NCBI GenBank assembly: GCA_031291445.1
Contig: JARLJA010000185.1
Coordinates: 1-57,598 of the forward strand
Length of the DNA stretch: 57,598 bases
Direction of reading: 5' to 3'
Source: Xanthobacteraceae bacterium
Lineage (GTDB): Bacteria; Pseudomonadota; Alphaproteobacteria; Rhizobiales; Xanthobacteraceae
The number at the start of each line of letters is the position of its first letter. The first letter of the stretch is position 1. The notes beneath the pieces are model-generated. The model was given only the letters and a program-made list of their open reading frames with translations. It ran no database searches and had not been told where the DNA came from. A program made the position numbers and the translations under genes. This document shows positions 9,046 through 16,533 of the stretch, in pieces.

Positions 9046-9175
9046 CGCGATCGCGGCAATGTGGTCTCGCGCCTGCGAGCGCACCTGTTCGCCCGGCAGT
9101 CATCGCAATGGCGCTTGAACCCCGGCGGTTTCGTGGCTATCGAGCCCGCAGCAACCGCCGGGAAAGACGTACTGC

Positions 9176-10552
9176 ATGGTCCCTTCGCGACAGGCGATCT
9201 ACCTGACCGCATTCGCCGTGGTGGCCGTCTACTTCCTGGTCTGGCCGCTGTGGCGCGCGCAATTCCCGCTCGAGATCTGGCCGACCGAGAGCTGGAGCGC
9301 CTATTTCGACGTCGCCGCGGCGCACGGGCGCCCGATCTATCCGTCGCCCGACCTGCTCATTGCCAACAACTATCCGCCGCTGTCGTTCTACGTCATCGGG
9401 ACGCTGGCGCGCCTGCTGGCGTGCGATCCCATCGCGCTCGGGCGCGTGCTGTCGGTCGTCGCGCTCGGCGCCATCGGCATCGAGATCGCGCTGGCGGCGA
9501 CGCTCTTGGGCGCTGGCCGGGCGTGGGGCGCGGTCGGCGGCCTGTGGTTCGTCGCCATCATGGCCCATGTGTCGACCAGCTATGTCGGCGCCAGCGATCC
9601 CCAGCTCGCCGGCCAGGCGATCATGGGCGCGGGCCTCGTCTGGTTCATCGCGCGGGACCGCGCCGGGCGCTCCTGCTTCGGCCCGCTGCTCCTGATGGTC
9701 GCCGCCGGTTTCTGGAAGCACAACATCGTCGCGATCCCGCTCACAGCGGTGGCGTGGCTGACGCTGCGGGGCGGGGCGCGGTCGTACCGGGCGATCCTTG
9801 TCAGCGGCGTCGCCGCGCTGGCCGGTCTCGCGCTGTGCCGCGCCGTGTTCGGTCCCGAGTTCCTGGCAAACCTGCTGGAGCCGCGCGCTTACGGGCTGTC
9901 GTTCATCGTTCCCCATCTCGGTCACCTGCAATGGCTGGCCGCAGCGGCGGTGGTCTGGCTCTCCTGGGTCGTCGGCGCCGGCCGCGATGACGCCGCCCGG
10001 TTCACCGCGCTGCATGTCGGCATCAGCCTCACCGCCTGTATCGTCCAGTGGAGCGGCGACGGCGTCGCGCAGAACGCCGAATTCGATCCGATGATCGCGC
10101 TCGGCATCGGCATTGGCGTCGCGCTGGGGCGTTGCGGCGAGACGGCGCTCGCCCGCCGCCTCGGGGTCGGCGGCACCCGCGACCTCGCGGCGCTGGTGCT
10201 GCTGGTCCGGCTCGTCGCGTCGGAGCGGCAGGAGCCGGCGCTGGTGATGTTCAGCCCGACGTTCCGCGCGGAGTTCGTCGCGTCGGCTGCGGTGGCGGGG
10301 GCCGAGGCCGCGCGCGCGGCTGCCGTCGCGGGCGACCTGTTCTGCGACAACAAGACGATCTGCTGGATGGCGGGCAAGCGGTTCGCGGTCGACGAGTTCA
10401 AGGTCGAGCAGATGGTGGCGACCGGCGCGGCGACACCGCAGCAGATCGACGACCTGTTGCGCAGCCGCGGCATCACGCGATTTACCTGCGATCCGCGCGC
10501 TGCGGCCTACAATACCACCCAACTCGCCACCAAAGCCGCGCGAGGGCGTTGA
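9176..10552 (+). CDS. Predicted GT-C-like polytopic membrane protein
   Basis: This 458-residue protein has about 9-11 hydrophobic segments across residues 8-350 and a soluble C-terminal domain of about 110 residues. Early features are a periplasmic loop with ESWSAYFD and the NNYPPLSFYVIG motif that follows the first loop. Both resemble GT-C-fold glycosyltransferases (ArnT/PMT-like), which transfer sugars from polyprenyl donors. An acidic residue in the first loop, usual for catalysis, is present (ESW..YFD). The similarity is structural only, so family membership is a tentative call. It stands alone. Confidence 0.55.
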   Translation: MVPSRQAIYLTAFAVVAVYFLVWPLWRAQFPLEIWPTESWSAYFDVAAAHGRPIYPSPDLLIANNYPPLSFYVIGTLARLLACDPIALGRVLSVVALGAIGIEIALAATLLGAGRAWGAVGGLWFVAIMAHVSTSYVGASDPQLAGQAIMGAGLVWFIARDRAGRSCFGPLLLMVAAGFWKHNIVAIPLTAVAWLTLRGGARSYRAILVSGVAALAGLALCRAVFGPEFLANLLEPRAYGLSFIVPHLGHLQWLAAAAVVWLSWVVGAGRDDAARFTALHVGISLTACIVQWSGDGVAQNAEFDPMIALGIGIGVALGRCGETALARRLGVGGTRDLAALVLLVRLVASERQEPALVMFSPTFRAEFVASAAVAGAEAARAAAVAGDLFCDNKTICWMAGKRFAVDEFKVEQMVATGAATPQQIDDLLRSRGITRFTCDPRAAAYNTTQLATKAARGR

Positions 10553-10877
10553 GGGATCCGCGCGTCGCGCTAGCTGCGAAAACTACTCTTCGGCGATCCA
10601 TGTCGTGTGTCGAACCGGCGGTTGCAGGTGGCCGAACGCAAGCGTCCGTTCTGGAGGGGAGGGCAGTTTAAAATAGGGATCTCGATACCGCTCGTGCGCC
10701 GCGCGACGGCGAGGGGCCGGATTTTCGACGCGGTGCGCGGCGGACTCCTCATTCGATTCAGAGATATCTTACCAAGCTTGGCAAAGCCGCGAAGCCTTAA
10801 GCCCCCTCTAGCTAAGGACCGTTTAATATCGCGCCTCCCGGTGTCCTGACGTCGCCGGCGCGAAGCGGATTGCACGC
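10553..10877. other. Intergenic region upstream of the GGDEF-EAL gene
   Basis: No gene is evident in 325 bases. There are two adjacent perfect palindromes, AGATATCT (10762-10769) and CCAAGCTTGG (10772-10781), and an AT-rich TTTAATAT at 10822-10829. These could be a regulator site and a -10 region for the downstream gene, but no matching -35 is seen. Confidence 0.4.
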
Positions 10878-12824
10878 ATGAAGAAGGTGTTGGTGCCGTT
10901 CAGGCTGGACCTGAGCAACGAGAGCCTGATGCAGGCCCAGGTCGCGTCCTACACGAACCAGGTTCCGCTGCTGTACTTCGTGCTGTGCGTCAACGCGGTG
11001 TCCGTCGCCTTCACGCATCACGGCGTGGCGCCGGCCGTGCTGACCGAACTGGTGCCGGCCTGTTTCGTCGTCCTGAGCGTCGCCCGGTTCGGGGCCTGGA
11101 TGCGCATCCGCAAGCGCAAGGTCACCGATGCGATGGCTGCGGCACGGCTGAAGCATGCGGTGCTGTTCAGCTTCGGCGTCGGAGCGCTGTTCCTGGGCTG
11201 GGCCCTTTCGCTCTACTATTTCGGCAATGCCGCCACCCGGAGCCATCTCAACCTGGCCGTCGGGATCACCGGGGTGGGCTGCCTGTTCTGTCTGATGCAT
11301 CTGCGCGTCATCGCGTTGATCCTGGCGGCCGTCGTGGTGTTTCCCTACGCCGCGTTCCTGGTGCTGACCCAGGACGCGGTTTCGGTGGCCATCGGCTTCA
11401 ACCTGTTCCTGATCACCTGCGCGATGCTTTACATCCTTCTGGTGGTGTCGCGCAATTTCGAGAGGCTGGTCGAGAGCCAGGCCGAGGCCGAGCGCCTCAG
11501 CCGCGAGAACTTCCGGCTTGCCAATATCGACAGCCTCACCGGCCTGCCCAACCGGCGGAAATTCTTCGCCGATCTCGACGATCTCCTCGATCGCGCCGAA
11601 CCGCAGGGGCAGCGGTTCGCAGTGGGGCTCATCGACCTCGACGGCTTCAAGTCGGTCAACGACCTATACGGCCACAATGCCGGCGACCGGCTGCTGGTCG
11701 CGGTCGGCGAACGGCTCGAGGCCTTCGCGAGCGACAGGGTTGCGGTCGCGCGCCTGGGCGGCGACGAGTTCGGCCTGCTGCTGCGCGACTTCGCGGAGGA
11801 GGGGGATGTGCTCGAACTCGCCGAGCGGATTTGCGCCGTGTTGCGCGCTCCGTTCGAAGGGTTCGGCGCAGCCGTGAACGTCTCCGGTTCGGCCGGGTTC
11901 GCGCTGTTTCCCCAGGCGGGCACGACGCGGGAGCAGCTGTTCGAGCGCGCCGACTATGCCATGTATCACGGCAAGCAGGGCAGCCGCGGCTATCCCGTGA
12001 TCTTCGATCCGTCGCACGCCGCCGAGATCCGCAGCAACAGCGTCATCGAGCGCTGCCTGCGCAACGCCGACCTGGAGGCTGAGCTGTCGGTCCGGTTCCA
12101 GCCGGTGTTCGACACGTCGCGTAACCGGCCGATCGCGTTCGAAGCCCTGGCCCGCTGGCACAGCCCCGAGCTCGGAGATGTTCCCCCCGGCGTGTTCATC
12201 GGCGTCGCGGAGCGCTCCGACTTGATCAACCGCATCACACCGACGCTGCTGCGCAAGGCGCTGGCCGCCGCGAAGACCTGGCCCGACGACATCCGGGTGT
12301 CGTTCAACCTGTCGATCCGCGATCTCTTGTCATCGCAATCGGTCGTCCAGATCGTCGCGGTGGTCGAGAGCAGCGGCTTCGCGCCCGGCCGGATCGATTT
12401 CGAGGTGACGGAAACCGCGTTCATCGGCGACTTCGGGCGGGCGGGGGAAGCCATCGAGATCCTGAAGGCGCTCGGCGCCCGGATTGCCCTGGACGATTTC
12501 GGGACCGGCTATTCGAGCCTCGGCTACATTCACCGCCTGCCGCTCGACGAGATCAAGATCGACCGCAGCTTCGTCGCGGGAATCGAGCAGCAGGAGGGCC
12601 CCGGCCGCACCATCATCCGAACCATCGTCGATCTATGCCGCAACCTTGGCGTCCAGTGCGTGGTGGAGGGCGCCGAAACCGCGGCCCAGGTCGGCATCCT
12701 GCGCGAGCTGGGGTGCGAAACCATGCAGGGATATTATTTCGCCAGGCCGATGGCGGAACATGAGGTCGCGGAGTTTATTGCGGGCGCGGCGACCGATGGG
12801 GGGCGCGCGATCTGTGCGGCGTAA
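10878..12824 (+). CDS. Membrane GGDEF-EAL protein (c-di-GMP synthase/hydrolase)
   Basis: A 648-residue protein with six predicted membrane helices (about residues 32-195), a short coiled linker, a GGDEF domain and an EAL domain. The GGDEF motif is intact at residues 294-298, so diguanylate cyclase activity is possible. In the EAL domain the E422-A-L start, F-N-L-S, E-V-T-E-T, D-D-F-G-T-G and K-I-D motifs are all present, so phosphodiesterase activity is also possible. The N-terminal helices may sense a membrane signal. A related EAL fragment occurs again at 23.6-23.9 kb, on the far side of the type I secretion cluster. Whether it regulates that cluster is inference. Confidence 0.93.
   Translation: MKKVLVPFRLDLSNESLMQAQVASYTNQVPLLYFVLCVNAVSVAFTHHGVAPAVLTELVPACFVVLSVARFGAWMRIRKRKVTDAMAAARLKHAVLFSFGVGALFLGWALSLYYFGNAATRSHLNLAVGITGVGCLFCLMHLRVIALILAAVVVFPYAAFLVLTQDAVSVAIGFNLFLITCAMLYILLVVSRNFERLVESQAEAERLSRENFRLANIDSLTGLPNRRKFFADLDDLLDRAEPQGQRFAVGLIDLDGFKSVNDLYGHNAGDRLLVAVGERLEAFASDRVAVARLGGDEFGLLLRDFAEEGDVLELAERICAVLRAPFEGFGAAVNVSGSAGFALFPQAGTTREQLFERADYAMYHGKQGSRGYPVIFDPSHAAEIRSNSVIERCLRNADLEAELSVRFQPVFDTSRNRPIAFEALARWHSPELGDVPPGVFIGVAERSDLINRITPTLLRKALAAAKTWPDDIRVSFNLSIRDLLSSQSVVQIVAVVESSGFAPGRIDFEVTETAFIGDFGRAGEAIEILKALGARIALDDFGTGYSSLGYIHRLPLDEIKIDRSFVAGIEQQEGPGRTIIRTIVDLCRNLGVQCVVEGAETAAQVGILRELGCETMQGYYFARPMAEHEVAEFIAGAATDGGRAICAA
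12602..12780. repeat. Left copy of EAL-domain direct repeat
   Basis: These about 179 bases, encoding the last third of the EAL domain, recur in the same orientation at 23662-23844. By eye there are about 14 mismatches (about 92% identity) and one 4-base insertion (23721-23724) in the right copy. Bases 12661-12720 are identical to 23725-23784. The copies are about 11 kb apart and bracket the secretion locus. Confidence 0.9.
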
Positions 12825-12858
12825 CCGGGAGCTGACGGCCGCGTCGCGTTGCCGAGGG

Positions 12859-12875
12859 CGCTGCGTGTAGCAGCG
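12859..12875. terminator. Hairpin between convergent GGDEF-EAL and LuxR genes
   Basis: A perfect 6-bp stem CGCTGC/GCAGCG with a GTGTA loop lies between the two converging stop codons (12824 and 12890). It could serve both directions. There is no T-run. Confidence 0.4.
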
Positions 12876-12889
12876 AGGGGATCCGTCCG

Positions 12890-13942
12890 TCACCGCTCGC
12901 CAGGGTCAGGCTGGGTTGAAACCCGCTTGCCTGGTGGATCCGTCCCCGACCGCGGCGCGCTGTCATCGAAGTCCGTCATGTCAGGTGGGGCGAACAATCC
13001 GTTGGTAAGGACAGCGACCTCGGTGCGGTTCCTTGCCTTGAGCTTCTTCATGATGTGGCGAATGTGCACCTTGACGGTGCTCTCGCGCATATTGAGCTCC
13101 AACGCGATCTGCTTGTTCGTCTTGCCGCGATGCAGGGCCTCGATCACCATGATCTGCCGCGGTGTGAACAGCGTGTTGCCATTGTCCGCCGTCGCCAGGC
13201 GCGACGCGAGCAGGGTGCTCACTGGCACAAAAGTGCCCCCGGCATCGACAAGCCGGACCGCTTCGACCGCCACCGCGAGTGCGAGGGTCGTAGGAATATA
13301 GCCGCGCGCGCCGCTCTTGAGCGCGTGCAGAATTCGCGCGGAGTCTTCGGAATCGGATATGATGATGATGGGAATGTTGTCGCCGACCTGGTTCGGGAGC
13401 GCGATCTCGGCGGAATTGCCGTTCGCCAGCTTCCGTGTGCCTGGCACGGAGAGTAGAACGACCGCTGGCGGCTGGTCGCCCTCGCTGCAGGCCATCCATT
13501 CCGCGATCGACGCGTAGGATGCTATTTGGCGGTCCGCATAGGCTTCGCTCAGGCAGTACGCGAGACAATCTCGAAACAGAGCCCGAGGGTCAATCAAAAC
13601 GATCCGTGATGCTCCACTGTTCTGGACGGAGATTCCATCGCCGTCGATCGCACTCTCAGTCAGTGCTGCCAGATGTCGATCGACCAGTAAACGCGCATTG
13701 ATGTCGGAGCGTTGCGTCGAGGCAATCGCATGCCATGTCGCCCGAACCGGCCGGATGTTCGTGCTGGGCGGTGGATGATGGCGAGGGGGAGCGCTGATTG
13801 CAAAGGAGTCGTCGCCGCCAAGCGTCGACTCATGCGTCGATCGCCCGAACTTGCTGCGGTCGCCCTCGGCGCGAATCGAATCCCCGCGGAGTGTTGCCCG
13901 CGTCGGTGCACTGGCGCTTCCCCGAATGCCGGTGAAGTTCAT
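12890..13942 (-). CDS. LuxR/NarL-type regulator with degenerate receiver domain
   Basis: This is a 350-residue DNA-binding protein. Residues 257-315 form a clear LuxR-type helix-turn-helix (TPRQIMVIEALHRGKTNKQIA, with ESTVKVHI). Residues about 112-235 look like a receiver domain, but where the phospho-acceptor Asp should be the sequence is VVLLSVPG, with Ser165. Only one of the usual N-terminal acidic pair (LIDPRAL, Asp118) is present. Phosphorylation is therefore unlikely. Residues 1-110 are polar and probably disordered. The ATG at 13942 has GAGAGGG as ribosome binding site, supporting this long form. It is the best candidate regulator of the adjacent secretion genes. Confidence 0.85.
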   Translation of the reverse strand: MNFTGIRGSASAPTRATLRGDSIRAEGDRSKFGRSTHESTLGGDDSFAISAPPRHHPPPSTNIRPVRATWHAIASTQRSDINARLLVDRHLAALTESAIDGDGISVQNSGASRIVLIDPRALFRDCLAYCLSEAYADRQIASYASIAEWMACSEGDQPPAVVLLSVPGTRKLANGNSAEIALPNQVGDNIPIIIISDSEDSARILHALKSGARGYIPTTLALAVAVEAVRLVDAGGTFVPVSTLLASRLATADNGNTLFTPRQIMVIEALHRGKTNKQIALELNMRESTVKVHIRHIMKKLKARNRTEVAVLTNGLFAPPDMTDFDDSAPRSGTDPPGKRVSTQPDPGER

Positions 13943-14070
13943 GGCAGAACCCTCTCGTACACCGCATTACCTGCGAAGCGGGCAGTGGTTCGCTTTGAAC
14001 TTTCGTCGCCTTCTAAGGCGAATGTGAACAATTAGCATGGAATTGCGTAAAAGTGAAAAATTTGTTTAAC

Positions 14071-14610
14071 TTAAGAGCGGCCGAAGCTGATCGACGCATC
14101 CGAAGCGATGTTCATGGTGCGGTGGTCGAACGTCATCTCCCAGGTTCGCGCCACCGCGGCCCACGCTTCGGAATCCGGTGTATCCACTTGTTGCGAAGCT
14201 TTCGCAATCGATATGGCTGCGATCACATTTTCCGCATCGCAGCAACCGCTGAGGAACTGGCTGTCGTGCGATTCAGCGAGAAGGACGACTTCAGCGCCGA
14301 ACAGTTCTGCATCCATCTCGGTGAGTTCGCTCCAGGTGCTCGCCTGCAAGACGCACAAATCGGCATCGGAGAGGGTCGGATGCTCTGTGCGCGCGAGGGC
14401 CGTAATCAGCATCGCCATGAACCCGAGAATGTAGGGATCGAGCCAGGCCCGGGATGGGATGCCGTGAAAGCGCCGGCTGCTGCGCAGGATCAGGGGGCCA
14501 AGCGCGGCGACGACAAGCTTGCCGGCTCGTCGGGTCCTGGCGAGTTGGAGAGCCCAGCGCAGCATATTGACCGCCCTGTCGCACGCACGAATGTTGCCGC
14601 TGCATTCCAA
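14071..14610 (-). CDS. Hypothetical protein with hydrophobic N-terminal half
   Basis: This frame encodes 179 residues from a TTG at 14610; an ATG at 14565 (MLRWALQLARTRR) is a likelier start and gives 164. Two hydrophobic stretches (KLVVAALGPLILR, and YILGFMAMLITALA) suggest membrane contact. An acidic C-terminal half ends in SDASISFGRS. I recognise no family. The gene is convergent-independent and sits between the LuxR gene and the plus-strand genes of the secretion region. AT-rich DNA at 13980-14070 separates it from the LuxR gene. Confidence 0.5.
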   Translation of the reverse strand: MECSGNIRACDRAVNMLRWALQLARTRRAGKLVVAALGPLILRSSRRFHGIPSRAWLDPYILGFMAMLITALARTEHPTLSDADLCVLQASTWSELTEMDAELFGAEVVLLAESHDSQFLSGCCDAENVIAAISIAKASQQVDTPDSEAWAAVARTWEMTFDHRTMNIASDASISFGRS

Positions 14611-14680
14611 GCCTTATATCGTGGATTGGCCTCGCCGGTTAGAGCAGGATCCTTCTCGCACTAGCGAAAGGGCGTCATCC

Positions 14681-15250
14681 ATGGCTACCAGCAAGCTTCC
14701 TCCCAAGCCGGACTTCGCCGCGCTCGAGGCAGCAGCGCCCAAGGGGGCCGACCGTCGCACGATGCTGCTGGCCTTGATAGGTAGCATGGTGCTGAACTGG
14801 TCGAACAACGAGAGCCTACTCATTTACGTGCTCATGCTCCTGCTCGGGACGGACGAAGTGGCCGCCGCGATCGTCTTCGCGACCCTCAATACCACCCGGG
14901 CCAGGCTCGATCTGATCCAGCGGCTTGCAAAAATCAAATTGCGGGACAAGGCGCTAGGTCGCGACCTCGCTGGCTTGATTGATCAGTTCAACGAGGCAAC
15001 GCAGTTGCGGAACGAGCTCAATCACTGCATGTACACGGTCGATGCCAACGGCGAGATCGTACAGACCCAATCGATGCGCCTGGTGCAGACGCGGACGGCC
15101 CTGAAGTTCGGCGAAGTCAAGCCAATGAACGAGGTGCGGCTCCAGGAAATAACCGATGCCGCGCTGGAGATGGCCCGGCTCAATCGCGAAATGTGGGCGT
15201 TTCTGCCGCGCCTGCAGGCTCACTTGGCCTCGCTTACTTCGAGTGAGTAA
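14681..15250 (+). CDS. Hypothetical helical protein
   Basis: The 189-residue product starts at the ATG at 14681 (MATSKLPPKP), with GAAAGGG about 10 bases before. It has one hydrophobic helix around residues 48-70 (ESLLIYVLMLLLGTDEVAAAIVF) and is otherwise charged and helical, with LNTTRARLDLIQRLAKIKL and an RNELNHCMYTVDANGEIVQ turn. The last part resembles a HEPN-like R-N-x-x-x-H pattern (LRNELNHCMY). HEPN nucleases use such a motif, but I am not sure of the assignment. It is probably transcribed from the intergenic region shared with the minus-strand hypothetical gene. Confidence 0.65.
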   Translation: MATSKLPPKPDFAALEAAAPKGADRRTMLLALIGSMVLNWSNNESLLIYVLMLLLGTDEVAAAIVFATLNTTRARLDLIQRLAKIKLRDKALGRDLAGLIDQFNEATQLRNELNHCMYTVDANGEIVQTQSMRLVQTRTALKFGEVKPMNEVRLQEITDAALEMARLNREMWAFLPRLQAHLASLTSSE

Positions 15251-15378
15251 GGGGGCTACGCCTTTTGGGCAAACCATGCGCTGATCTACTCCGTTTTGGT
15301 TGATGACTTACCGCTTGCGAGAGGGGCGAGCTAGCCTTGTGCGCGCTGGAGGGTTTCGTGGCGTTGAGGAATGGTGTC

Positions 15379-15412
15379 GCTGCGGAGTTGTCGCGTTGAT
15401 TGACACCGCAGC
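15379..15412 (+). promoter_or_regulatory. Bulged hairpin upstream of the fibre-like gene
   Basis: A stem of 7 + 4 base pairs (GCTGCGG...TGTC / GACA-CCGCAGC), with a three-base bulge and a nine-base loop, lies about 110 bases before the ATG at 15522. The 271-base gap 15251-15521 holds no gene. This is the only structure I see there apart from the ribosome binding site AGGGAG before the start. Confidence 0.35.
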
Positions 15413-15521
15413 CGGCAGACCCGGCTCAACAGCTGCATCGCATATCGTCGGCGGACCGCAGACGTAGAAGATCAGCGATCCTTCGGCTTAGGCGGTGCTC
15501 CTCAACCTCAGGGAGTTCACC

Positions 15522-16382
15522 ATGGGTAAGCCAAACAAGAACTATGACCCCACATCACAGGATCAAGGGCAGGCGCAGGGCAATCTGCAGGGTCAGTTGC
15601 AGGGCCAGGGACAGCTGAACCTGCAGGGCCAGGGCCAGGGACAGGGTCAAGGCCAGGGTCAGGGCCAGGGCCAGAGTGAAGCGCAGACCGCAGCCCAGTC
15701 GCTGTCGGACCAAAGCAACAACTGGAACGGCAACGGGAATGCCAACGGAAACGGCAACGGCAATCTCAACGGCAATGGCAATCTGAACGCCAACGACAAC
15801 AAGAGCAGCAACGAGAACAGCAACTGCAACACCAACAGTCTCGACAACAAGGTCGACAACAGCGTCAACAACAACGTCGACAACAAGGTTGAAAACACCG
15901 TCAGCACCTGCGTCAACGTTGACGTCAAGCTCGACCTGACCGCGTCCGGCCTGAGCGCGCCGGTGAACGACCTCAGCGGCATGCACGACATCAGCGACTC
16001 GCTGGTCATGCCGCAGTCGGTGACACAGACGATCAGTGGCAATGGTGCCGAGTTCAATATCGACCAAGTCAACAACCTGGTCAATAACGGCTGCGTGTCC
16101 GATCCCAGCGTCACCTTCAACGGCTCCACGTCCGATGGAGAGTACCCCGGCGCCGGCTTCAGCATGGATGCCAAGGCCATGGGCGGCGACTCGAAGATCT
16201 CCGACTCCAAGGTCGGCGACATCGCGGGCGCGAGCGCCAGCGGTATCACCGGTCATGCCGATGCGGCGATCACGCAGAGCGCATTCACCCAGACCATCAC
16301 CCTGGGCGCCAACATCCAGTTCAACAGCATGACCATCAGCAATGCCGGTCATGACTTCGCCGACAGTCACGCCACAGGCTGA
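15522..16382 (+). CDS. Gln-Gly / Asn-Gly low-complexity protein, putative secreted fibre subunit
   Basis: The 286-residue protein starts at ATG 15522 with AGGGAG as ribosome binding site. Residues 16-51 are mostly Q-G dipeptides; 66-92 are N-G/N-A/N-L repeats. Residues 108-127 are four D-N-x-V-like steps, and 165-190 and 252-276 share a Q-S-x-T-Q-T-I...G-A...F-N motif. There is no Sec signal, no RTX nonapeptide and only three Cys. The family is unknown to me. Being immediately before the 644-residue repeat protein and a type I exporter, it is probably exported by that system. The composition resembles amyloid- or prion-like matrix proteins, which is inference. Confidence 0.75.
   Translation: MGKPNKNYDPTSQDQGQAQGNLQGQLQGQGQLNLQGQGQGQGQGQGQGQGQSEAQTAAQSLSDQSNNWNGNGNANGNGNGNLNGNGNLNANDNKSSNENSNCNTNSLDNKVDNSVNNNVDNKVENTVSTCVNVDVKLDLTASGLSAPVNDLSGMHDISDSLVMPQSVTQTISGNGAEFNIDQVNNLVNNGCVSDPSVTFNGSTSDGEYPGAGFSMDAKAMGGDSKISDSKVGDIAGASASGITGHADAAITQSAFTQTITLGANIQFNSMTISNAGHDFADSHATG
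15567..15797 (+). repeat. In-gene hexanucleotide repeats (CAGGGN, AACGGN)
   Basis: Within the fibre-like gene, 15567-15674 is largely CAGGGN hexamers coding Gln-Gly, and 15717-15797 is AACGGN/AACGCN hexamers coding Asn-Gly/Asn-Ala. Third-base variation shows the repeat is maintained at protein level. Copy number could vary by slippage without breaking the frame. Confidence 0.8.
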
Positions 16383-16396
16383 ATCCCCCCCATCGG

Positions 16397-16424
16397 CACC
16401 TGCGCGGCGAAAGCCGCGCAGGTG
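16397..16424 (+). terminator. 12-bp GAAA-loop hairpin between two secreted-protein genes
   Basis: A perfect 12-bp stem (CACCTGCGCGGC / GCCGCGCAGGTG) capped by a GAAA tetraloop starts 14 bases after the first gene's stop, followed by TCTT. It looks like a partial Rho-independent terminator inside the operon. It would make the upstream fibre-like product more abundant than the downstream ones, or stabilise the short transcript. Confidence 0.7.
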
Positions 16425-16533
16425 TCTTCAGCGTGGAACGCCGACAGGCGAACCTGCCGGTTGGCGGTCTCCGGACACGTCGGTGACCGGGCCACGTAAT
16501 TAACAAGAACACACGCGTGCTTGGGAGGCTGCC

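Noticed and set aside
10772-10800. Sigma-54 promoter (TTGGCA-like) before the GGDEF-EAL gene.
   Set aside because: The -12 TTGC element is missing at the required spacing.
14053-14664. Plus-strand frame opposite the minus-strand hypothetical gene.
   Set aside because: Its translation lacks hydrophobic or domain features. The minus-strand product looks more protein-like, although that call is itself uncertain.
15567-15797. Regularly spaced repeats considered as a CRISPR array.
   Set aside because: They are contiguous in-frame hexamers coding Q-G and N-G, with no spacers and no cas genes.
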